NCBI GenBank assembly: GCA_002431915.1
Contig: DJEP01000026.1
Span: 1,992 to 65,991, forward strand
Source of the DNA: Lachnospiraceae bacterium UBA5895
GTDB taxonomy: Bacteria > Bacillota > Clostridia > Lachnospirales > Lachnospiraceae
Direction of reading: 5' to 3'
Length of the DNA stretch: 64,000 nucleotides
Below the pieces are notes generated by a model, which did no database searches, was not told where the DNA came from, and saw only the letters and a program-made list of their open reading frames with translations. Positions within the stretch are counted from its first letter, which is position 1. Every line of letters begins with the position of its first letter. Both the position numbers and the translations under genes were made by a program. Below, in pieces: positions 44,021 through 52,635 of the stretch.

Positions 44021-45214
44021 TTATTTCTGAGATTTTTTCTTCACAGCCACTGCTGCGCCGCCGGCTGCTGCCACAACGAGCACACCGATGACGATAGGTA
44101 CCACAGGTGTACTCTTCTCTGTATTTTCTGCAGGTTCATCGGTTCCCGCTGTTGCCTCTGCTGTCTCCTGTTCGGTTACTGCGGCTGCATCCCCCTCCGG
44201 CAGATCCACTGCCTCATAGGATACAGTGTAATCCTCTGGACCGTTTACCACCAGCCAGATATCCTTACCGGTCTCCACAGAGATATCTGTGGTCTGTACG
44301 CTTCCGTCATTGCCGTTGATGATCACGGAATTCACCCAGCCGGGGATCTCTTTTACCAGCCAGCCGCCTTCCCCTTCTTCCAGTGCTTCTCCGGGCCATG
44401 CGGCAAATGCGTTGGTGCCGTCCGGTGCCGACCATGCCCACAGGCAGGGGGCATTCCAGTCTGCGGGAGCAGATACATGGATCGTCACATTGGGAACTTC
44501 TGCCTGATCCGGATTCTTGTAGCTGAAATCGTAACTGCCGTCAGCCGCTACCGTTACCCAGAGTTCTGCGGGATCGATGGAGATGTCTTCCGTCTGTACA
44601 CTGCCGTCGTTGGCATTGACGATAATGGAATTCACCCATACCGGAACCTTGATGGTATACCAGCCGTCCTCTCCTGACTTCATCTCTTCGCCGGGCCATG
44701 CAGCAAACGCGTTAGTGCCATCTGGTGCCGACCATGCCCACAGGCAGGGCTTCTCCCAGGATTCGTCCACTTTCGCATGTACTGCAAATTTCTCTACATA
44801 AGCCGGGGCTTCTCCTTCGGTCTGTTTTTCATAAGAAATCTCTACCGCATCTGCTGCACTTACCTTGATCCATGCGGCATTGGTATCCAGAATCTGTTCG
44901 TCGGTCTGTACGCTTCCTTCATTGGCATTGACGATCACATGATTCGCCCAGTCGGGAAGCCATATGTAATACCAGCCGTCATTCGCTGCATCTGCTTCCA
45001 TCTCCTCACCGGGCCATGCGGCGAAAGCATTGTTGCCATCACTGTCCCATGCCCAGATGCAAGGATTCTCCCAATCCTCAGGTACCTGCACATACAGTGC
45101 ATTTCTGTTTTCCGTATCCTGTGTCGTTTCTGCATTTGCCGTCATCGGCAGGATTCCGATCACCAGCAGGAGCATCATCATAAACGCTCCGCAACGTCTC
45201 ATCAACTTACCCAT
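44021..45214 (-). CDS. Membrane-anchored surface protein with three CBM26 starch-binding modules
   Basis: A 397-residue exported protein. The signal peptide covers about 1-28. Three homologous modules follow at about 38-129, 141-233 and 243-335, each with a P-C-L/I-W-A-W strand, NAFAAWPGE, a V/HxxIVNANxGS segment and a QT turn, which is the starch-binding CBM26 pattern. An acidic Thr linker and a C-terminal membrane helix with a KKKSQK tail (371-397) anchor it. No LPXTG motif and no catalytic domain are present. It probably concentrates starch near the transporter. It is first in the operon; GAGAGG precedes the start. Confidence 0.9.
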   Translation of the reverse strand: MGKLMRRCGAFMMMLLLVIGILPMTANAETTQDTENRNALYVQVPEDWENPCIWAWDSDGNNAFAAWPGEEMEADAANDGWYYIWLPDWANHVIVNANEGSVQTDEQILDTNAAWIKVSAADAVEISYEKQTEGEAPAYVEKFAVHAKVDESWEKPCLWAWSAPDGTNAFAAWPGEEMKSGEDGWYTIKVPVWVNSIIVNANDGSVQTEDISIDPAELWVTVAADGSYDFSYKNPDQAEVPNVTIHVSAPADWNAPCLWAWSAPDGTNAFAAWPGEALEEGEGGWLVKEIPGWVNSVIINGNDGSVQTTDISVETGKDIWLVVNGPEDYTVSYEAVDLPEGDAAAVTEQETAEATAGTDEPAENTEKSTPVVPIVIGVLVVAAAGGAAVAVKKKSQK

Positions 45215-45271
45215 AATATCCTCTCTTTCTGCATCCTACTTGTCTGTATTGTATTTTCTTTCTCTTTTAAT

Positions 45272-45484
45272 CAACCGTTTTTAAAAAGTGCACTTTCCCT
45301 TGGGTTATTTTGATTATAACGTTGCCGTTTCCGTATGGTCAATTTGATTTTAGGTAACCGTTTTCCTCTCTTTCTGTGCTTTTTATACAATTTTGATTTT
45401 CTGTTTTTGGCTGTTTTTCACAACAATTTTCGCGGTTTCCTTTGTTTTCCTAAATATTTGTGAAAGTTTCACGAAAACGTTTCC
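45272..45484 (-). promoter_or_regulatory. Promoter and LacI-type operators of the starch operon
   Basis: On the minus strand TTGACC (45337-45342), an 18-nt spacer and TATAAT (45313-45318) form a strong sigma-A promoter about 100 nt upstream of the CBM26 gene. CG-centred operator-like sites lie at 45473-45484 (GAAAACGTTTCC, 10/12 palindromic), at 45353-45366 (GGTAACCGTTTTCC), within the promoter spacer, and near 45274-45284 (AACCGTTTTT). The set fits repression by the LacI-family gene of the operon. The first site could alternatively be a CcpA cre. Confidence 0.65.
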
Positions 45485-45557
45485 TTGTCTGTCTGATACT
45501 ATCCTTTCACCGGATACGCATTCCGGTACCGCGCCAATCCATTGCCGGCTCATTGTT

Positions 45558-45598
45558 CAAAAAAAGAGACTGCACTTAATTGTACAATCTCTTTTTTA
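45558..45598. terminator. Bidirectional-type terminator after secDF
   Basis: Stem arms at 45559-45569 and 45588-45597 (AAAGAGA/TCTCTTT) with further pairing inside and T-runs on both sides. It lies 28 nt after the secDF stop. Confidence 0.8.
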
Positions 45599-45625
45599 TG
45601 GCTTTATAATTTTACAGGCTTTCTC

Positions 45626-47887
45626 TTATTTTGCTTTCGGTGCAAACTTTTTTCTCAGCACATACCACAGGGCACCTGCAATACATACGGAAGAATAAGC
45701 ACCGCAGATGATACCTACCATCAGAGGCAGTGCGAAGTCACGGATGCTGGTAACACCCCAGATGTACAACGCGCCTACCATTACCAGAGTGGTCAGGGAA
45801 GTAAATAAGCTTCGGGACAGCGTCTGTGTAATGCTGCGGTTTACGACATCCTGCAGGTCGTCCTTCTTGGTCATGACTGCCATATTCTCACGTACACGGT
45901 CGAATACTACGATAGTGGCGTTGATGGAGTAACCTACGATGGTCAGCAGACAGGCAATAAAGGTGTTGCTGACGGATACTCTTGCCAGTGCGTAGAAAGT
46001 AATTACTACTAGCACATCGTGCAGCAGGCAGGCGATACTGCTGACACCGAAACGGATATCGCTGAAACGGAAACGAATGTAAATCAGCATACAGATAATT
46101 GCTACTGCTACCGCCAGGATCGTATCGGACTTCATTTCATTACTGATGGTGGAGCTTATGGTCTCGGAGGTAATTAGTGTCTCATCCACACCGAAGTTAT
46201 CCACGAATACCTGGTTCAGTGCCTGTCTCTGATCCACATCCAGGGAAGTGGTCTTGAAGATAACTTCGTTGGAACCCTGTACGGTCTGGATCTGTACAGC
46301 GCTGCCGGTGGTGCTCTCGATCAGAGGTACCATCTCACTGTTGATCTCTTCCAGGGTATAGCTCTTGTCAAAAGTTACGGTAGTTGCGGTACCACCCTTG
46401 AACTCCAGACTGTAGTTCAGTGCATCACCGGTGTTCATCTTGTAGACACCCATGGTGATAAATCCAACAGCGATCACTGCCAGAGACAGTCCGAAGAAGA
46501 TGCCCTTCTTGCCTAAGAAGTTGATCGTCTTGTGTTCCTTGCCGACGCCATACCACTTGGGATCCTTCAGTCCCAGTGCATAGAAGGCTTTCATGATATA
46601 CTTGGTCACTACCAGTGCGGTGAACATGGATAATACAATACCAAGCGCCAGGGTCTGTGCGAATCCCTTGACAGTACCCGGTCCTAACAGCCACAGAACA
46701 GCTGCGGCGATCAGGGTGGTCACATTACCGTCAATAATAGCGGACAGTGCCTTGTCATAACCGATCTGCATCGCGCTCTTAACGGTCTTGCCGGTGGCCA
46801 GTTCCTCACGGATACGGGCAAATACGATAACGTTGGCATCTACGGCCATACCGATGGACAGGATGATACCTGCGATACCGGACAGCGTCAGGGTCATGTC
46901 AAATCCGTTCAGTAACAGAACTACTAATGCTACATAGATGCCCAGTGCAAGTACGGATGCGAATCCGGGCAGGAAATATACTGCGATCATGAAAATGGCT
47001 ACTACGATAAATCCGATGACAGCTGCCTTTAAGCTGGTGGAGATAGCTTCCACACCCAGCTGTGCGCCTACGACTTTGGAATGCAGCTCTTCCAGCTCCA
47101 GCTTCAGTCCACCGATACGGATGGTGGAAGCCAGGTTCTCTGCTTCCTCATAGGAGTTCATGGGAGAAATCTGTGCATTACCGTCGGAGAACACACCCTT
47201 TACGGAGGGAACACTTATAAAGGATCCATCATAATAGATTCCCAGGGTCTCGCCCTTCTCGTAGGCATTTCTGGTAGCCTCTTCGAACTTTTTGGTACCT
47301 TCCTCCGTCATTACCAGATCTACCGCATACGTGGTGTTGCCCATGGTCTGTTCTTTGAGAGAGCCTGCGGTAGCAGTCTTGACATCGGTACCCTCCAGCA
47401 TAATGGAACCGTCTGCCTTCAGTTCATCGATGGTCTTGTTCAGCGCGTAAGCATAGCTTACATTGCCCTGTGCATCGGTCACGGCCTGCATGGAATAGTT
47501 CGCATTGCCGTCCTTATCGGTCTCTGCAATGAAATACAGGGAACCGGGACGTCCCAGCTCTTCCAGGATCTTGTTGGCATCGGTTACGCCGGGGATCTCG
47601 ATATTGATACGATCGGTACCCTCCTGGTATACGATGGCTTCTGTGCTGTAGTTCTCTACACGCTGCTGCAGCTTGGCAATGGTATCTGCCATATCTGTTG
47701 CGTCCGGCTCTTCATCGCCGACCACCTGGTAAGTGATGCTGACACCACCTGCCAGATCCAGTCCCAGACTGATGTCTGAAGCACTGCCTGTTCCTTCTGC
47801 ATCTACGCCATAGAGATCCACATAGCCAACGCCTAACAGGATCAGAAGAGCACAGAGCAGAATGATGATTGCTTTACTTTTCTTCAT
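45626..47887 (-). CDS. secDF: Protein translocase SecDF (fused)
   Basis: A 753-residue fusion of SecD and SecF, a proton-driven motor assisting Sec export. The SecD half has one N-terminal helix, a large extracytoplasmic domain (about 30-265) with DLAGGVSITYQV, then helices with GMAVDANVIVFARIREE. The SecF half repeats the plan, with YSINATIVVFDRVRENM. Twelve helices are expected. It lies 16 nt downstream of scfB, an arrangement recurrent in Clostridia. Confidence 0.96.
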   Translation of the reverse strand: MKKSKAIIILLCALLILLGVGYVDLYGVDAEGTGSASDISLGLDLAGGVSITYQVVGDEEPDATDMADTIAKLQQRVENYSTEAIVYQEGTDRINIEIPGVTDANKILEELGRPGSLYFIAETDKDGNANYSMQAVTDAQGNVSYAYALNKTIDELKADGSIMLEGTDVKTATAGSLKEQTMGNTTYAVDLVMTEEGTKKFEEATRNAYEKGETLGIYYDGSFISVPSVKGVFSDGNAQISPMNSYEEAENLASTIRIGGLKLELEELHSKVVGAQLGVEAISTSLKAAVIGFIVVAIFMIAVYFLPGFASVLALGIYVALVVLLLNGFDMTLTLSGIAGIILSIGMAVDANVIVFARIREELATGKTVKSAMQIGYDKALSAIIDGNVTTLIAAAVLWLLGPGTVKGFAQTLALGIVLSMFTALVVTKYIMKAFYALGLKDPKWYGVGKEHKTINFLGKKGIFFGLSLAVIAVGFITMGVYKMNTGDALNYSLEFKGGTATTVTFDKSYTLEEINSEMVPLIESTTGSAVQIQTVQGSNEVIFKTTSLDVDQRQALNQVFVDNFGVDETLITSETISSTISNEMKSDTILAVAVAIICMLIYIRFRFSDIRFGVSSIACLLHDVLVVITFYALARVSVSNTFIACLLTIVGYSINATIVVFDRVRENMAVMTKKDDLQDVVNRSITQTLSRSLFTSLTTLVMVGALYIWGVTSIRDFALPLMVGIICGAYSSVCIAGALWYVLRKKFAPKAK

Positions 47888-47903
47888 CTTTCCTTTGTCC
47901 TTT

Positions 47904-49301
47904 CTATTCTTCTGAAGCTTCTGCTGCTTCCGCAGCCTTCAGCATGATAGCACATTCAATACGTTTTCTCTGCAGTTCACAGCCGATGTCATACGCATCG
48001 TTGATGTTGCCGTGGAAATTATAGGAGTTCGCCGCACATCCGCCGCTGCAATAGAACTTGGCAAAGCACTTTTTGCACTTGTCCTTGGCATAGACATTAC
48101 AGCACTTGAACTCATCCCGGATGTCGTCTCTTACCACGCCGGTGTCCACATTACCCATAAGGAACTTCTCATTTCCCACGAACTGGTGGCAGGGATACAG
48201 ATCTCCCCAGGGGGTAACTGCCAGATATTCGGTACCGGATCCACAGCCGGACAGTCTCTTTGCCACGCAGGGACCGCCCTGTAAGTCGATCATGAAGTGG
48301 AAGAAATTGAACGCCTTGCCCTCTTTCTTACGCTTGATCATCTCTACTGCCAGTTTATCGTATTCTTCCCTTAAGATCGGAAGGTCTTCTTCTCTGATAG
48401 CGTAATCATCCGTAGGCTGTGCCACAACGGGTTCCACGGAGATCTGCTTGAAGCCTAAATCTGCCAGATACAGGACATCCTTGGAGAAGTCCAGATTATT
48501 GTGGGTGAAAGTACCGCGCACATAATAATTCATCTGGTCTCTGCTCTCCGCTACCTTCTGGAACTTGGGAACGATGATGTCATAGCTGCCCTGTCCGCCT
48601 CGGAAAGGACGCATCTTATCGTTGATCTCCTTACGTCCGTCGATACTCAGCACGATGTTGCCCATTTCTTTATTCACGAACTCCAGGATCTCATCATTCA
48701 ATAAGATGCCGTTGGTGGTCAGAGTAAAACGGAACTTTTTATTGTTGGACTTCTCTAAGCTTCTGCCGTATTCTACCAGCTGCTTTACCACATCCCAGTT
48801 CATCAGGGGTTCGCCACCGAAGAAATCCACTTCCAGGTTCACACGGTTGCCGGAATTTGCCACCAGGAAATCCAGTGCCTTTTTGCCGACCTCAAAGCTC
48901 ATCAGCGCTCTTCTGCCGTGGTACTCGCCTTCTTCTGCGAAACAGTATCTGCAGGCAAGGTTACAGTCATGGGCAATGTGCAGGCACAGTGCCTTGACTA
49001 CGGTCTGGCGCTTCTTAAAATCAAAAATGTAATTCTCGTAAATATCGGGAGCAAACAGCTGTCCTGCTTTCTCCAGTTCCAGGACTTCGTCCACCGCTTC
49101 GGTGATCTCCTCCTGGGGATAGGGGATATTCGCAAGATTCAGTACAGCGGCTTTGATGGTGTCCGCATCTTTGATACCTTCTGTCACCAGAGGCTCCACT
49201 AACGGGATCATATCATATACAATATCATCTACCACATGGACGGAACCGCTGTTCACATCCATTACGATATTATAGCCGTTGCTCTTATACTGGTGTATCA
49301 C
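47904..49301 (-). CDS. scfB: SCIFF peptide maturase, radical-SAM/SPASM enzyme ScfB
   Basis: A 465-residue enzyme that forms Cys-to-alpha-carbon thioether cross-links in the SCIFF peptide. An N-terminal RiPP-recognition region (about 1-85) has SGSVHVVDD. The radical-SAM motif is CNLACRYC (about 112-119), and a C-terminal SPASM domain binds auxiliary clusters through many Cys (for example CKKCFAKFYCSGGC). The GTG start at 49301 (IHQYKSNGYNIV) follows AGAGG; 25 upstream codons are excluded because they enter repeat sequence. Its substrate scfA lies just upstream. Confidence 0.95.
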   Translation of the reverse strand: MIHQYKSNGYNIVMDVNSGSVHVVDDIVYDMIPLVEPLVTEGIKDADTIKAAVLNLANIPYPQEEITEAVDEVLELEKAGQLFAPDIYENYIFDFKKRQTVVKALCLHIAHDCNLACRYCFAEEGEYHGRRALMSFEVGKKALDFLVANSGNRVNLEVDFFGGEPLMNWDVVKQLVEYGRSLEKSNNKKFRFTLTTNGILLNDEILEFVNKEMGNIVLSIDGRKEINDKMRPFRGGQGSYDIIVPKFQKVAESRDQMNYYVRGTFTHNNLDFSKDVLYLADLGFKQISVEPVVAQPTDDYAIREEDLPILREEYDKLAVEMIKRKKEGKAFNFFHFMIDLQGGPCVAKRLSGCGSGTEYLAVTPWGDLYPCHQFVGNEKFLMGNVDTGVVRDDIRDEFKCCNVYAKDKCKKCFAKFYCSGGCAANSYNFHGNINDAYDIGCELQRKRIECAIMLKAAEAAEASEE

Positions 49302-49352
49302 AGTTTTATTCCTCTTCTTTCTACTTCTTATTGCCTGAAATACATTAACATT

Positions 49353-49400
49353 AACTATTCGGAACTCCATTCGCAAAATCGTCCTTCAGATTTTCCAAAA
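49353..49400. repeat. Palindromic intergenic repeat, partial copy D
   Basis: The first 29 nt match the left end of copy A at 27 of 29 positions (AACTATTCRG then ACTCCATTCGCAAAATCG). The right half is missing. It lies in the leader between scfA and scfB. Confidence 0.6.
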
Positions 49401-49414
49401 TAATTAACAGAGAA

Positions 49415-49440
49415 TAAGCAGCGACCTGAATCGCTGCTTA
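49415..49440 (-). terminator. Hairpin between scfA and scfB, possible attenuator
   Basis: A perfect 10-bp stem (TAAGCAGCGA/TCGCTGCTTA) with a 6-nt loop, 27 nt after the scfA stop. The T-run on the minus strand is weak (TTCTCTGTT). It may act as a partial terminator that gives more peptide mRNA than enzyme mRNA. Confidence 0.55.
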
Positions 49441-49466
49441 CGTTAGTCTCTTCTCATTTTCTTAGA

Positions 49467-49610
49467 TTATTTAATCTTTTCACAACTCTGGTTTCCTACA
49501 GTGCAGGACGTCTTACATGCGGACTGGCAGGAAGTCTGGCACTCGCCGCAGCCGCCCTTTTTCATGGATTCCTTTAAATCTCTGGTTGTTAAAGTCTTAA
49601 TATGCTTCAT
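49467..49610 (-). CDS. scfA: SCIFF ribosomal peptide precursor ScfA
   Basis: A 47-residue peptide (six cysteines in forty-five residues family). The leader MKHIKTLTTRDLKESMKKG is conserved. The core has C21, C24, C28, C32, C36 and C43 with Thr/Ser between them; Thr residues are known acceptors for the thioether links. The start at 49610 has GGAGG 9 nt upstream. A longer frame to 49697 is rejected. The promoter is at 49696-49723. The biological role of mature SCIFF is unknown. Confidence 0.96.
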   Translation of the reverse strand: MKHIKTLTTRDLKESMKKGGCGECQTSCQSACKTSCTVGNQSCEKIK

Positions 49611-49695
49611 TAAAAATAGCCTCCTTATGATTTCAGAGCGTCTGTAGACGCCTAGCGTGTAAGTAAAATTGCAGACACGCGACTCAATTTTGCTC

Positions 49696-49723
49696 ATTAT
49701 ATCATGTATTTGGCATTTGTAAA
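49696..49723 (-). promoter_or_regulatory. Promoter of scfA
   Basis: TTTACA (49718-49723), a 16-nt spacer and a perfect TATAAT (49696-49701) on the minus strand give a leader of about 80 nt containing a GCGTCT/AGACGC hairpin before the scfA ribosome binding site. Confidence 0.7.
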
Positions 49724-49779
49724 AGCTTTTTTCTCAAAAAGAATTAAAAAAACGTCAAAATCCTGTCTGTTTGTGTATT

Positions 49780-50160
49780 TCAGCCCAGCATTCCGCCCAA
49801 AGTCCCCCCTGCCACACACAATACCAACGTGGTCCAAAAGGAATTCCCCAGTGCCGTCTCCGGGGTTCTGACTAACGCCGATACCGCCGCCAGGATTACA
49901 AAATACGCGGCACCCATGAGTGCCCCCCACAGATATTTCTGTTTTCCTATTTTCTTCCCGGCTAAAAAGCCTGCCGTAAAAGTAGTCACCACATAGATGG
50001 CGGAGATTGCGATGGTCACCATTCCTTCCGTCAGATGCAGTTTGTACAATAAAAGTGCCAGCAGGCATAAAAGCAGCAATGTCAGCACATAAGATGCCAG
50101 CAGACACTTCGCCAGTGCTGCTACGGGGATGCCCTCTTTTCCCTCTCCTCTTTTTTCCAT
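49780..50160 (-). CDS. TIGR04086 family membrane protein
   Basis: A 126-residue protein with four membrane helices and a short basic loop (GKKIGKQKY). It matches the TIGR04086 family, which is found next to SCIFF genes in many Clostridia; its function is unknown. AAAGGAGG precedes the start. Proximity suggests but does not prove a link to SCIFF export or sensing. Confidence 0.82.
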   Translation of the reverse strand: MEKRGEGKEGIPVAALAKCLLASYVLTLLLLCLLALLLYKLHLTEGMVTIAISAIYVVTTFTAGFLAGKKIGKQKYLWGALMGAAYFVILAAVSALVRTPETALGNSFWTTLVLCVAGGTLGGMLG

Positions 50161-50303
50161 GTCGATCCTCCTTTTACCTATGTAAAATGTATATTCAAAA
50201 GCCCCGGGAAACTTGACAACTATTCCTGTCCTATTGTATATTGTTGCTTAATAACACATAAATGAGGCATATGCCTACTATTTTAAAGAAGGAGTGAACT
50301 TTT

Positions 50304-51602
50304 TTGGATACCTCTGGTGTCATACAACTTGTTTCTATTGTAATTCTGATTTTTCTGTCCGGCTTTTTCTCTTCTGCCGAGACGGCACTGTCCACGGTCA
50401 ACCGTGTGCGGATGCGTACCCTGGAAGAGGAAGGCAACAAGCGTGCCGCACGCGTCAGCAAAGTTCTGGATCATTACAGTAAAATGATCAGTACGATTCT
50501 GATCGGTAATAATATTGTAAATCTGACCGCATCTTCCCTGGCAACTACATTAGCTATGCGAATCAATCTGGCTGTAGGTATCGCGACCGGCGTTCTGACC
50601 ATCGTCGTACTGCTCTGCGGTGAGATCGTCCCCAAGACCTGGGCAATGTTGTATTCCGAGAAGCTGGCGTTAACCTATTGTAATGTAATTTATTTTCTGA
50701 TGCAGGTACTTACACCGGTCATCTTCATCGTGGATCTGCTGTCCCACGGTATCATGAGGCTGTTACATATCGATCCGAATAAAAAAGCCAGCGCCATGAC
50801 CGAAAACGAATTAAAGACTTATGTGGATGTCAGCCACGAAGATGGTGTCATCGAATCTGAAGAGCGTAAGCTGATCTATAACGTGTTCGATTTCTCCGAT
50901 GCCCATGCCAAGGATATCATGATTCCCCGTATCAATATGGTAACGGTGAGTCTGGATGCCACCTATGACGATGTTCTGGAAGTTTTCCGTGATTCCATGT
51001 ATACCAGACTTCCGGTCTATGAGGACGACAAGGACAATATCATCGGTCTCATCAATATCAAGGACTTTATCCTGACGGAGGATCAGAGTGCTTTCCATGT
51101 GGGAAATATCTTAAGAGACGCTTATTATACTTACGAATATAAAAAGATTGCCGATCTGATGTACGAGATGCGGGAAAAGACCACCAACGTCTCTTTTGTA
51201 TTAAATGAGTACGGTGCTACCGTAGGTATGATCACTTTGGAAGATCTGTTAGAGGAAATCGTCGGCGAGATCCGTGATGAATACGACGAAGACGAAGAAG
51301 AACTGATTCAGAAGATGTCCGACAATACTTACCTGGTAGAAGGCAGCATGAAATTAGACGACATCAATGATGCTCTGGGTACGAATCTGACCAGTGAGGA
51401 TTATGATTCCATCGGCGGTCTGATCATAGACTGTCTGGATCGTCTGCCGGAGGATGGCGAGGAAGTCACCCTGGAGAATGGCATTCACTTAAAGGTACAG
51501 GGTATCGATCAGAACCGTATCGTGAAAGTGTTAATCACCATTCCTGAGCCCTCTGCGGAACACGCTGCCGACGATCAGGAATCTTCAGAAAATCACGAAT
51601 AG
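50304..51602 (+). CDS. CNNM/HlyC-CorC family transporter-like protein
   Basis: A 432-residue membrane protein: DUF21/CNNM domain with four hydrophobic segments (about 1-170), a CBS pair (about 200-325, with IMIPRINMVTVSLDATYDDV and YGATVGMITLEDLLEEIVGE), and a C-terminal CorC_HlyC domain. Family members are implicated in Mg or Co efflux; the name hemolysin is historical. The start is TTG at 50304, 8 nt after AAGGAG. A short membrane-protein gene follows on the same strand. Confidence 0.92.
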   Translation: MDTSGVIQLVSIVILIFLSGFFSSAETALSTVNRVRMRTLEEEGNKRAARVSKVLDHYSKMISTILIGNNIVNLTASSLATTLAMRINLAVGIATGVLTIVVLLCGEIVPKTWAMLYSEKLALTYCNVIYFLMQVLTPVIFIVDLLSHGIMRLLHIDPNKKASAMTENELKTYVDVSHEDGVIESEERKLIYNVFDFSDAHAKDIMIPRINMVTVSLDATYDDVLEVFRDSMYTRLPVYEDDKDNIIGLINIKDFILTEDQSAFHVGNILRDAYYTYEYKKIADLMYEMREKTTNVSFVLNEYGATVGMITLEDLLEEIVGEIRDEYDEDEEELIQKMSDNTYLVEGSMKLDDINDALGTNLTSEDYDSIGGLIIDCLDRLPEDGEEVTLENGIHLKVQGIDQNRIVKVLITIPEPSAEHAADDQESSENHE

Positions 51603-51658
51603 CACCATAGCTTCCGCTCTTTTTGCTGATCGTGATGTGAATAATGAAAGGGATACGA

Positions 51659-51931
51659 ATGTCACAGAATAAAAACACAGAAAACAAGAAAACAAAAATG
51701 ACTTCCAAACAGATCTTTGCGATCATTGGAATCGTGGTGCTGGTGCTGTTATATGTCGTAACGCTGCTGGCGGCGATCTTCGACAGTTCCGCCAGCCATG
51801 CGCTGTTCGCTGTCTGCCTGTTGGCGACAGTAGCCATTCCTCTTCTCATCTGGATCTACACCTGGATGTTCGGGAAGCTCACGAACCGCTCCACCTTCGC
51901 AGACTTCCATCCGGAAGAGAAAGATAACTAG
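51659..51931 (+). CDS. Small membrane protein, unknown
   Basis: A 90-residue protein with a Lys/Asn-rich N-terminus and two membrane helices (IFAIIGIVVLVLLYVVTLLA and LFAVCLLATVAIPLLIWIYT). The start at 51659 was chosen for AAAGGG upstream. It is downstream of the CNNM/HlyC gene and overlaps the end of the convergent HAD gene by 4 nt. No function can be assigned. Confidence 0.75.
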   Translation: MSQNKNTENKKTKMTSKQIFAIIGIVVLVLLYVVTLLAAIFDSSASHALFAVCLLATVAIPLLIWIYTWMFGKLTNRSTFADFHPEEKDN

Positions 51932-52533
51932 CAGTCCACCCCAAGCTTGCGTAGTTCCTCTTCCGCCTGTTCTTTGGTCAGGAAGTGGATGCCATGGATG
52001 CCCTGCTCTTCGGCAGCCTGGACATTTTTCAGGGTATCATCCAGGAATACGCTCTCTTCTGCCTTTAATCCATAACGATTTAACAGCAGCTGATAGATCT
52101 CCGGTTCCGGTTTGATCAGATGCTCCTTATAGGACAGGATACCGCCCTCCATCTCCGGCAGGAAATCCAATGCTTCTGCGCATTCCGTCTCTGCCTTTTT
52201 GGAAAAATTGGACAGGTAATACACATGATATCCCTTAGCTTTCAGTTCCTGTAACCAGGGAATGGCGTAGGCTCTGGGGGTTACGATTCCGGCAATACTC
52301 GTAAATGCCTGATATAACTCCTTCTCCAGCTCCGGAGCATCTTTCACGAATGCAGCCAGTACCTGTTCATCCGTCCAGGTACCGCGATCATACTCTGCCC
52401 ATGCGGGATGCATCACGGATGCCTTGGCGATCTTTTTAATCATATCCGCATCAAAACCCTTGTCCGCCAGAAAGCCTTCCCAGCGATAGTCTGTCAGTAC
52501 ATTTCCGATGTCAAAAATTATATTGCGTATCAT
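51928..52533 (-). CDS. HAD-superfamily phosphatase (YihX-like)
   Basis: A 201-residue hydrolase. Motif I is FDIGNVL (the DxG variant common in YihX-like enzymes), motif II is in YYLSNFS, motif III is the Lys of HLIKPEPEIY and motif IV is VFLDDTLKNV. The cap is small and helical. Sugar-phosphate or nucleotide substrates are likely; none is indicated by neighbours. Confidence 0.9.
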   Translation of the reverse strand: MIRNIIFDIGNVLTDYRWEGFLADKGFDADMIKKIAKASVMHPAWAEYDRGTWTDEQVLAAFVKDAPELEKELYQAFTSIAGIVTPRAYAIPWLQELKAKGYHVYYLSNFSKKAETECAEALDFLPEMEGGILSYKEHLIKPEPEIYQLLLNRYGLKAEESVFLDDTLKNVQAAEEQGIHGIHFLTKEQAEEELRKLGVDC

Positions 52534-52635
52534 AACTCTTCTCTCCTATTCATTTTACCTGTCACTTTTCATCCAAAGCAGCTCCGGCTCCGTCCGTATA
52601 TCCTCTTTTTCGTCAGCGCTTTTCCGCCGTCATTT

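Noticed and set aside
44280..45070. Regular nucleotide repeats suggestive of a CRISPR-like or tandem array
   Set aside because: They are the three homologous CBM26 modules of one coding sequence; spacing is about 300 bp and the reading frame is kept.
49611..49697. N-terminal extension of the SCIFF peptide
   Set aside because: The upstream frame overlaps the promoter and leader; GGAGG points to the ATG at 49610, and 47 residues fits the family.
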